Origin: Paragonimus skrjabini miyazakii
Lineage: Eukaryota > Platyhelminthes > Trematoda > Plagiorchiida > Troglotrematidae
Length of the DNA stretch: 64,000 nucleotides
Assembly (NCBI GenBank): GCA_014338405.1
Contig: JTDE01000287.1
Span: forward strand, 35,394 to 99,393
Direction: 5' to 3'
Below the pieces are notes generated by a model that did not search any database, was not told the DNA's origin, and saw only the letters and a list, made by a program, of their open reading frames with translations. Position numbers and translations under genes: made by a program. Below, one piece after another: positions 10,801-22,800 of this stretch. Each line of letters begins with the position of its first letter. Within the stretch, counting starts at the first letter, position 1.

Positions 10801-13800
10801 AAATATTCCCATACACATAGTGCACAATGTGATGGTGGGTCACTGTTGAAACCAAATGTGTTCATGCATTCCCAGTTGTTCCAGTGCTGATAAAACATCC
10901 TACTACAGCATTTAAAGATAGGTATATCCTAGTTTGTAAATACTATGCGAATGGATGTTTTACCTGTAACGGTTCCTATCAAAAAAATAGAGCGGCCCGC
11001 TAATCCGTGTTCCAACAAGCCCCGTGAAAACCGTGCGTTTTCAGCTTTGCTGACGTCGGATTGGATAAATTGATGGAGATTATTGAAATGCAAAAACGGA
11101 AAATTCTACATGAATCCATTCAAATGAACCGTTGTTTATTCAGTAAATATTATCGAATGACTCCAGTTTGTCCGCATCCGACAACTGAAGTTCCTGCAAT
11201 TGGGCTTCCCGGTACTGTCGATACCTGTATCTTTTGACTATCCTGTATGTAGTAAACCTTGAGGTGTTACATTCTTGAACGATACGACAGACACTCTTTT
11301 TTTGTGGACTGTTTTTTACACCTCGCGAAACCACTGGTAAAACAATTATCTGTTGTTGTGCCAGGTTGACCACCTCTTTGCAGGCCCGTTGCCCGTTGCG
11401 ACATTTTTCGTCGGTCTGATCAGTAATTAAGTAATTTTTAAATCTGTAGCGTTCTTCAATGTAGCTTTGTACTATCTATTCTTTGGTGGAAAAACTATCG
11501 GGAAAGCACAATCCGTTATGGAAATATCATATTTGTACTCCATCTGTTTGCACTCTCCAATGCATGCCGACTCCCAGTCCAGCGTAGCCTCTCAGGCGCT
11601 GAAACGTGTGTGAACAGCCAATTGTTATCAATCGTGAACCGTGGTGGCTAAAACACAAGGATAACGGGGCCGAACGACCGAATTGGAAATGCGCGTCCAC
11701 TCCTGTGTCAGTAAATCTAGCTGTGGTTTCGACGCTGTGTTTTGTCCGTTCTTTCACCCAACTCGTTGAGAGGGTTGGTTCGTTAGGTAGGCTCTTTGGT
11801 CTGGACTCGGTTGCGGATAGAAAAATTCAAACATTCGAACGTGTCACACACGCCCCAGGTATGGATGTTAATTATGATGGGCATTTTGGTTCGGACTCCG
11901 GATTTTGTAGTTGAGTACATACTTTTGCGATGTACGGTAGATTTTGTTCCTCATGTTAATCATCGAAATATCAGTTGCGTCCCCCACAGTATAAGATGGA
12001 GAAATTTGTCTCCCGTGTATTGGGGACGTACCCAACAGTATGCTTATCGGATTTTTGTAATTAGTTCGATATCCAGAACTACGGCTTGCGTATGCAATCG
12101 ATGACGGATTCTAACCGAGTGGTATCGGAACTAATTTCTACCGTAAATATATAAATTAAAATGCTCGACCACCTGTTCCAAACCAGATCAGATGCAATAT
12201 AACCCTGATAACCTATTGGTTTCAGCTGTCCAACGAACATTCGGTCTGTTAATAACGGAGAATGAAATTGCTGCATTTCAACAAATTGCGAACTCTTGGT
12301 TCAGACGATACAAAACCAACTATATTCCGGAATATTGGATACCAATTCAATGGGCTCAACGTCTCACTCTGAAAGCGCTCCAGAGTGGATACATTTTTGA
12401 ACCAAGAAGGGCAACTCATGTAATTAGAGTAAGTACTTTATTCATTGAACTTGATAAAGCAATAAGAAGCTGTCAAACGGAATCGATAAAACGTACTCGT
12501 TTTTTTCTCTTAAACTCACGTGGCAACAGCCAGTAACTTTAATTGGACCATAAAAACCTTTCCATTGCATGGTTGCAAATGCTTGAACTAAATCATAGAT
12601 GCGATGGAGTGTGTCGTGATTTGCCGGCAAGAACTCAATTGGATCAGTTGTATTGGTTATTTATCTATTGTATTCATAGCCATGTTAAGCCGGCAAACAT
12701 CGATTGAAGACCACTGGTGTAGATGAAATGTCAAAACTAACTGGTACTTTCGAAACAAAAAGCGATGTATAATAGAACATATCCGTTACGAATAACTGTT
12801 TCCACTAATTTACGATCAGATTAATATAGGTTCAGCGAAGTTAAACCAGTATGTGATCAACGGAAGTGTTACAGACGTTCCAAACATTTGCAAACTAGTC
12901 CTTCAAAAGACGAGATATCACTGTTAATGATGACTTGAGTTTTATCCATTATTATGTCACAGAGTTGTCCAGCCGAATTTACATGAACGTACAGATCGGT
13001 GGTGTGATCTATGACCATAAAAAACTGCAGGGCTTACACAAATTTTACGTGTGAACGCAGATTCGGATTGTGTAATTGAAAGGCGATTGATTCAGCTGTG
13101 GACACCTGTTGTCTGATTATATGGAATGCGTGAGTGCGGTCAACCCGGTGATCAGCGTCGGTTAGCTACGCGACGACAGCGCTGTTGACGGATCTGGTCG
13201 GACCAATTCATAGTCAAGCTGGATGATTTACTTTGATTCGTTTGGGTAGGCGCCTCAACGTACCACCTACATACTGTGCTGTACAGCAACAGGAGATTGG
13301 GCACATGATCATGGGTTGGTCGAGGACAGACAGTTTGTCTTTCAGATTCGGCATAAGCTGTAAAAACGTAGTGAATCAGCTACGTTGTTGTGTGTGTGCC
13401 TGAATGTCTAATTAAGCTGACAGTGGAGTGTCTCTGTTGCAATATCACTCTCAAATGGAAAACGGACGCCAGCGGCTTTCTTCTCCACCGTAGTGATCGG
13501 AACCGGTGGTTTAGTTACTATCATGTCCACGATTATAAAACGACCCGGACCGTCATCTTCTCGTACTACATTAACGACTGTCTGCAGAACATATTTTCAT
13601 CGCTGTGTTGATCAAGCAGCAGGTGAAGTTTCGTTTTTTCTTTAAAGGCAAACGATTTGAAAATCTGTAAATTGCCCGATCCATATTGCTTTATGGTTAA
13701 CGGATCAATGTAAACTACCATTTGAACACCTATTCAAGATTAGGTCTGAAAAATGAAACGAGATATCTTAGAAGTAAACGTGATGGCGGAATGTGCCTGA

Positions 13801-16800
13801 TTACGCGAGTGTATAACATCAGATGAGTTCTGCTTAGGCTTCAACAGAACGAAAACATCGTCTACCTAGGGGGTGGTAGAAGCACAAATTGTCAACAGAC
13901 TGACGCAACTGTTGCCGTTTCGGCTAGCTAAAGAAAATGTCTGCTAGTAATGGTCCCAACAAGAACTCTACTGTGACCCTGTCAATGTGACGATACAGTT
14001 GGTTGTAAAATTTGAACTGAGAGTTGAAAGTACATCGTAGAAACATTTGCTTCAAGATAGGTGTGTGTATGCTGAACTGAATGTTCGTTTGTCGGTAGGT
14101 TCATACATGAAAGTGACAGTCCCTAGCGAAGAAACAAATGTAAGCAACAAGCAGACGTCTAGCGAACACGTGTATCGACTGTACATACTAATTTTCTCTG
14201 TTAGCAACAAAAACGAGTAACTCGTAGGCTGTGTTGGCACAACTGTTGGCGAATAGGTTCCAGTTGTCCTGTCGAATATTGCGCTACAGACCATCAGTCT
14301 CGCTTGTGAGCACATCGACCAACCGAACATTCAGTTCAACATATTCACACTTAACCGATCCCCCGAAAAATGACGGATGTGAAGGCAGACTTTCAATGAC
14401 TTTCCTCTGATGAGCAACGTATTTGAAGGAACGGAAGAATACCATTCATCAGTGCTCCGACTTTGCGTTGGAGATGGAGACAGAGAGATCTGGTTGAATT
14501 TAAGTTTTGCTGATGAAGAATATAAAATTGATATGTGTACAATAATTACTAAATTCGAAGAATATTGTCTTGACCATTCGGATAAAACTTTTGAACACCT
14601 CCGTTTATTTTCTTCAAATAAACCGCCATGATGCATAACCTATCGACCTGTATGTGATGACATTGAAGAAGCTAACCCGAACTAGCAATTGTTCAAATGT
14701 GTAACGGATAATCTCACAAGTGATCAGGCAGCTCTTGACGTTCAGGACGCTGCGGTGACCAAAAGACTGTTGAAGATGAGTTACTTGATGTATGTCCAAT
14801 GTGGTAACACATGTAGTAGCAAAGCGGCGGCGGAGCAGAGGATAAAAGACCCTAACAGCAAACATGGAATGGAGCTTAATGCGATTGGCTAAGCTTGGGT
14901 GGGGTTTGCAAAATATCTTTACCAGTTTTGCAGTGGCAATCATGAACGTCAATGAGAGTAGTATGACTTCTGCAAAAAACCTGCATGAAGGTTCGGAAAA
15001 AGAACTGGTTTCCAAACGATGCACACCACCCTCCACCAGAACGATCAGTGAGGAGTCATTGGCCCGACAAATACTGCGGAGCGTTCAGGATGTTCTTGCA
15101 TCAAGATGGATCTACACTGAGTTTCTCACTGAAGGTAAACGACGGTGATCGGTTAGATTTTTGTGCAGTTATGAATGGTATGGGAACAAAACATACTCAA
15201 GGATCGACCATAGAGCACTCTGACACTCAAACACGAATGTGGAGTGGAGCAAAAACACAAATGTTGTGCGCAAGTATGTACTGATCAATAATCCGGAGAA
15301 TAGATGCAAACCATGAAAAGCCATCAAGAGTGAGAGATGTGTATGCTTATCAAAGAGGGAAAGATGTAATGACATTAGACTAGGGCGGTTTCCTGACTGA
15401 AGAAAGTTCAACCAATCAGAATTCCTACACGACCTGCTGCAAGCGGAATTGTTGTTGGTCGGAGTCAGCCAATCAAAAACGGCGGTCAGCGTTCAACGAA
15501 CTGCGGTTTCAAACGAGATGTGTAGATGAACGGTATTCACCCAGTGTCGTGTGAGTGATCGTTATCGAGACGCCAACAGCTTCCCAGGCCAAGAGTCTTT
15601 TACGGTCATTACAATAATACTTCGTAACGAATGTACTTGATATATCAACTTAACTGTTTAGTCTGAACAAAGGACGAAAACTTTTCTAACAGCAAGACTA
15701 ATTTCACGTGACTGAGATGGAGTTATCTATGGACAGAACTGTTATGGAACAAGATCAGTGTCTTTCTGACTACGACTGCCATATTGTTTACTCATTCGAG
15801 AAGATCCTTTTCGCAGACCACACCATGGGATACGTCTCACAAATTACACGCAAAGTTGCCGTATATCTCAGTTCTTTCTTTCTTGATATTCTCAGCGGCA
15901 GTAACTAAACATCTTCAACATTACGCACTAGCAGAACCGTTAGTCGTCTTCTACATAACTTTTAATCCTGTGTTCTCTCCTTCTCAATATAAGAAATGTG
16001 ACGTCGTCCAAATGGAAAATATCAATTGTCGGTTAATCATTCATTGTAACTCGTAGACAATATAGTTAATCATTTACGACGACTGGAAACGAATTTGTGC
16101 CATATCCAAAGAAGGCGTGTGAGCTAATATTGTTACACTGAGATGTTCTGAATACCAACCACTGTCATGGTATTCTGGTTACTTGGAAATTTTGGTGATC
16201 TTTACCAAACCGGTGGCTTCTGACTTTCATTAACCAGCTAGTTGGCTTCTTACTCTGGCATTTATTGATAAACCCCCTCGTTTTGTGAATCCATCTAATC
16301 TTTTGTATACTTGCACCCCACTGATCGTCAAACGTCCGTTGAAGTAAACATTTTGTTAACTCGAGTTTTGTTTGTTTTCACGCTATCACATATTGATCTT
16401 GATAACTTGGTGAGCATACCGGAGCAAATCAGATAAATTTCCTCCCTAAGTTTAGGATACAGTTTCTTGCGTCTCCTCACTTTACAGCGTCTCCTCATTC
16501 AATCTATTGTGGGGTTAAAACATGGGTAGTTTGCGAGACAGCCATCAGTCGTTGCTCCAGGTTGATTTACTGAAGTTTACTCACACTTTTCAGTGTGAAG
16601 TACAAAACTTAACTACATCGGCTTAGAAACAATCTTTTGTTGTTTGAATTATTTCTAGGTCTGTTGTGCATCGCTGATGTCAGTGTGCTTCGATCGTATG
16701 ACTTTTGCTTTATTTTTGGTAACTGAAATTGTGTACGTGTTTCACATTGGCTGATTTTCAGTATGGAGAAGTTCAAGATGTCGAACAAGGGTTGGGTGTG

Positions 16801-19800
16801 GGAAGTAGGGAAGTGGTCCCTGTAGAATGGGACAAGATAATAGGTATTTCACGGAATGGAGCTAAACTAGTCGCTGATATGGAGGGAACGCTTGTGAGAA
16901 TCGTTGATGTGGTCAGATTATTAAGTGTAACACAAAATTAGATTTGAATACTAACTTGTTGGTATATCCATGTGTGTGTATGTAGACATATGACTTTCTG
17001 TCAAGCTTATCATTTTTTTGTGTTTGTCCATTCCTTGTCAGGAGTTAATGCACATTCGAAGGAAATTACACTATATGCAACTGTTCAATAGTATCATCAT
17101 TCCGTTGGCTTATTCGCAGGTGAGTATATTACATTGTTAACAAATATGTTTTTCGTTCACACGCACACACATTGTTGTACTGTATGTTGACTTCAATCTG
17201 AGGCTTGACACGAAAAATTGATAGGGCTCTGAGAACGCAAATGTTTACTCTCTATAGATTTCAAAGAATAACCTTGGTTCTGAGATCACTTATAACATTA
17301 ATTTATTTAAAACAGAGCTATGCTGCTTTTACAGTTATCACGAAATGTGATAAGCTTTATGCGTTACTCGAAAATACTCAGTTGATACTTTCTGATAGAT
17401 AAGTTTACTCGGATTGGTTGCATTTGCAATGTTCATCTACGATAACGAAAGTTCACACATATACACCCCTTCCCAGTTTACCACTACGTTCTCACTGTCT
17501 GTCTTGTTTCGTTTGCACGGTTTACATATTTAATCTGATTAGAAATAAGGCAAATAATTTACAAATAGAGTGTGAGCAATCCGATTGAAACTGCTAACAA
17601 GGGATCTTTATTTCATTCTACGTGGTTATGGGACTGGCTTCCAATATTGCTGAATTGCGTAACATCACAGGTTGAATAGGGTTTTTGCTAATAATTATTT
17701 TGAAACATTGTCTCTTCTAGCCATTTGAATAGAATAGTCAGAAGACAAAAATATAATATGAATTCATTTCGCACATTCTCGTCAATAATAAACGTGTGAC
17801 TAGCTTGAAAACAAAATCAACAAGACTTAAATGAAATGATTAAACGTACAAATCGGGCAGGATGGTGATTGGTACTCACGGCTAAACGTACAGTAAACAA
17901 AGGTTGAGAGTCAATTGTTTTTGTGCGCATAGAACCAGCTTTGGACAGCTGATCAACGATGCTCCGATATAGTTGAGAATTTGTGAGATGTAAGCGTTCA
18001 TTAAGACCTTAAACAAATTCTCAAGTATACTGAAGCGTTGGTGATCAGCCGTCGACAGCTGGTTCTATGCGCACAAAAACAAGTGACTGTCAATCTTTGT
18101 TTACCGTACGTTTAGCTGTGAGTACAAATCACCATCCTGCCTCATTTGTACTTTTAATCGTTTCATTTAAGTCTTGTTGGTTTTGTTTTCATGCTAGTCA
18201 CACGTTTATTATTGACGAGAATGTGCGAAATGAATTAATATCATAATTTTTGTCTTCACCCAGTCTATTCAAATGATAATTAGTAGTCTCTTCTGAAAAA
18301 GTTTTCCCCCTATTCGATCTCAGGTACGCTCAGTGCGTTCACATTTTAGTTAACGTATCGATCAGTGAAGAATTTCTAATTACATCGGTCTTCTTGGAAA
18401 AATCAACCAATCTGGATTGATATAAAGCCGTACTGTCGTCTGCATCTTAGGAAGAAATCACGTGTGTACATTCCGTTTTCTGCGGATCGTTGTCTACTTT
18501 TCTGGCATTACTGCTGATTGATCACGTCTAACCACCAAAACTTTGAGGGTTTTAAATCTACTTTCTCAGACCTCTTCTGATAATCCAAAGTTTCGAATAT
18601 CCACCCAAGCATATTCCTTTGATCAGTCGACACAGACTGCATTGGTGAAAGTCATTCACGTGTCAGCGGTGCCTAATTTAACTGTTAAAGCACTTAACCT
18701 AAGGGATCGGTGACTAGAATGTTGATCCGAGTAGAATGTTGTGGCGATACCAGTGACGCGATTTTCGAGAGTTACTGACTGTACGTGTCTGGTGGTAGGT
18801 TGTAAACCGTTGCACTAGGAGATCCCAAGGAAAGCATCACACTCGGGACTCTACCTATAGCTCCGTGGCTCACAGTTGAACTGTTTATTTGAACGCGATG
18901 AAATTAGGACAGACACCAGTTGTAATGAGACCGAAAAGGAGCGGCTTTCTGATCCAAGGAAGTTCAGCCAATCATAGGTCACCTACAAACTGTTGCAAGC
19001 GGAATTTTGGTCAGTCGGCTCTAGTCACTCTAAAATGCCAATCAGCGGCTACATCGAATTTGCTTGTAAGAGATGGTGGTGGTTAGTTGATTGCGAGTCA
19101 GATTTAAACAACCAAGTTTCCTAAGGTAGGGCCGTGGAACGTAGCGACAAACGTGCCAGTCAAAACGTAAAGCGATTTTCGCCCTGTGGCAAACGTAAGC
19201 GCTGTTTCCTTCTAAAAAATGTTATTGTTTTTCCAACAAACTAAATCTGTTTGGTGTCTCACAGACCATTGCCAATCTGGTTTTCTCCACTTGCTAGCTT
19301 AGTACGCGATACCACGTAATCTTTCGGACGCGCTTGGACGAATTCAGCAAGATTAATGAATTACCGTTTCTATTCAGTCATCTTGAATTACAACTGTGTT
19401 ACTAGCTTAATCACTTTACGTATCAAACCTTCAATTTTTCTCCATTCAAATCCAGGTGGTCACAATAGCTGTTTATAGCTACTTTCTATGCCAGATATTC
19501 GCCTCACAGTTTGTCGCACACAATCGTGAAGTTGAAGGCGGAATCGATCTATATGTGCCGATATTCAGTATCTGTTCATTTCTATTTCTCATGGGATGGT
19601 ATAAAGTAAGTTGTATCAATGAATCTCCGTGATGTTTATCACGCAAATAAAAATAACACTTAACGACTACAGCTGAAAGACAGGAAGTCAAAAACTGCTA
19701 ATACAGTATACTCTTTTAATTAAAGACGTTTGTGCGCAAAGCTGCAAATTGTGTTATCATACTGGATGAATTCAAGACCAGTTGGGTCTAAGCATAACAG

Positions 19801-22800
19801 TTCGGCGCGGCGTTAAATAACATGAAACGGTGTTTTATATCGAACAGTTAGGGGTGGGTAGGATGGATAGTTGATTGATGGATTAGAAAAGATCACTAAG
19901 TCCAGGGCAGGGTCAAATTCACGAACAATTGTTTGGTACTGATGAGTCAATACGAAATGCTTGCATCTACCAGTTTTCCTGTTCTACCTGTTTTGTTCAA
20001 ATAGGTTTTATCAGTTGTATCCATTTTTTTATCGGTCACATCAACCAACGACCACCAATGTTTGTAACTCACCCGTTCCCCTTTTCAGAAACCTGGGTGT
20101 CCGTCGTTAGCTATCTTTCCTTTTTCCCAACATTGTTGGTGCACAGTATGATGAATGTTTTGTCTGTTCTCTTCCAGTCCAACCCTGCATTTTCCTTTTC
20201 CACCATATCCTCTCTGGAATACACTATGTACTCCTATGCCTAACTATTTCTCGCATTAGATTTTCAACATTCTCCCCAATATAGGTCTCATCATCGCATT
20301 TACTTTCTGCTTATTTCTCGAGAGATAGGTGCGTTGTGAACTAAGAACGCGGGTGGCTGAAGGATTGTGTATTCTGAAAACCACTACATGAGTTATGCGC
20401 TTCAACACGATTACAAAAATATCCACTCATCTACGTACAGTACTGATTTCAGAAAGTCACGTTACGTATAACTGTGGATCATCATATACTCTATATTAAT
20501 CGCAATCTGAATGCACAAAATCTGTAAAATGAGTTAACCTTTATCGAACATCTTCCTTGATGTTGAAAAGGTAAAGTTGTACCTGAGACGCTAAGGTCAC
20601 TTGATTTACCCTCAATTCAGCTGGTTTCGTGGACTGCGTTTCTACAATCGTTTCTGGAATAGACCTGACAAACACTTCGTCCGAATGGTTCGTTCACAAA
20701 AATGAAAAGCTCAGTCGTTTCTACCACAGTATAACACTGAATGCATCGTACCAGATAGTGCAATCAGCTGACGTTTTTGATGTTGGTTTTTGAATGGTGC
20801 TATCACAGTTGCACTGACAAAATTGGGGAAGGACTGCCTATGCGTCAAGGCTATTATCTAAAACGGGGAGTAACTACTCCACGAGTGGCAAAAGGAGTTT
20901 GGGTTTGTCTCTAGCCTTTCGAATGGTGAAACGTGTCACTTTCATCCGAAATCTCACTCCGAGGATGGGTTGTACAATGTTGACTGTGTTATTAACTCAC
21001 TGCAGTGGAGAAATAAACCACTTAACCGGTGGTACGCTCGAGTATTTAAGGTTTCACCACAAGATATCGCGTACGGTCATAACCAAAATAGATGACGCTT
21101 TTCAACCTTTACCCATCGGTAACCTTTACGATTCAGAAGAAGTACAGATGAGCACCGTACTGCATTCAGCTGATCTCAAGAGAAATACAATTCGAAACTC
21201 TGAAGGTAGACATACCTTGAAAGCTAGCCTATTTCTTTTCTTCTAGTCGGCCGACGTTAAACAAATTTCATATGATTCCATGTCCTACTAATAATTACAG
21301 ACTGTCTGTAGTTAAAACACGCAAAGTGCACAGACGCATTTTGGTTACACAAAACGATATAGTCGCTTGTGAGTATGAGAGCCACACTAGCATTGTCAAA
21401 GTCCGCATCGTGTTACAAACTTGTTTGTGATTATCTCGCCTGTTAGCTAGACGTGAAAGAACTGAGAAAGACTGCTTAATATAACATATCAGAAAAAACA
21501 GCAGCGCTGCTTCCGACACCTGTACAGTTGGTAGAATACCCCAGAAGCCGTGGCCGAAAATCATGGTTGACATCACGGATTCGTTAATCACAGCATATAT
21601 AGATAAATGCAACATATAACAGCAACTACATGTTATCCCAACAAAGGATCTGAAGCCGACATATACCGTGATATTACTACGGGTGTATTCTTCGAAATCC
21701 GTGGAAGAAATCATAACAGACACCTGTGCACGGTTCACTGTACTCGAACTCAAGCAATTTCTTTTTCTGTGTGTAATGAGCAACATACTGGCCCGGTATC
21801 CTACATTCCGACAGTCGATGGGATAACCGAGGAGTCGAAGCAATCCAAAAGAATTTGAGCAATCTGTTCACATAAAATGGAAAAAGGTTGCGTGCTGTTC
21901 TTGACACATTATTCTCCCACAGGACTAGATAATGCTGGGGTGTGAATAAGATTCGTACTGAGCTAATGCGTGGAACAGCTTTACGCATAAAACTGAGCGC
22001 TGTTTATCTTGTCCCCTCAAATTATCAGATATGCGAAACCGAAAAATAGGATTCTCGTTTACCTTGTTGCGCACTGGTTTGTTTCAACACTGCACAGGGT
22101 TCCCAACGGTTAACATTTGCTTTGAAAATTTCCCGTAATAAAATAGGCCCTTGCAGTAAGTACCAGGTAAGTAGATCGTAGACTGGGTGTAACTGCAAGA
22201 AATTAGGTGCTCCCGATTTTTATAAGCAGAGCAGTCTACACTGTACGATCAACCGTTACCTATCGCTGTTGTACATATCTGTAGATCGTTATATGTGATA
22301 TTTCTGGAAACACCTAAAGATATGCTAGTGTCTGGTCGGTTCCTTTGACGCACATACCCTCATTCTTAACACACGCGATAAGCGCTTTGTCATTGGGTCA
22401 TTCTTCTGTAACTGACGTTCGGTTTATCGAAGTTACCTTCATCCCGAATGCATGTTATACCAATACGACTCAATATAAATGTTATGATAAACGTTTCCCG
22501 TATGAAGCTGCCTTTTCTACTGGAACGGTGAAGTAACACCATCGTCTCATAAAAACATGAACGAAGATTCAGATTCAGTTCGTGGTGAAAATGTACACTA
22601 CTGAAACGAGCTAACAAAAGCGGAAGTCAAGTTTAGTACCACTTTTTAAAAGAGGTTGACCGAAAAGTCTATCCGGATTAAAAAAAGTTGCGATCAAGTA
22701 TTTTGTTTGCTTTATAACAATTTAACTATAACGGTTTTACCCCCAAAAAATAAAGTGAACAATAATAGTATCTGAGGCTATAGACTATTTATTAGTAGCT

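Larger units (their letters stand above)
6235..12225 (+). other. Gene A intron with inverted repeats
   Basis: A 6-kb intron. Apart from the 425-bp inverted repeat pair at 9661-10085 and 11516-11940, it holds no recognised gene. A 187-codon open frame from a GTG at 6878 to 7441 shows no domain, and its length is near what chance allows in this much sequence. The stretches 7442-9660 and 10086-11515 show nothing recognisable. Confidence 0.6.

Noticed and set aside
14410..15284. Cluster of overlapping ORFs as a gene
   Set aside because: Frames overlap on both strands, none extends another through splice sites, and no motif was recognised.
16729..16941. Additional bestrophin exon after a good acceptor
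   Set aside because: Exons 3 and 4 already align without a gap to the family; this segment adds unrelated residues and ends in a stop.
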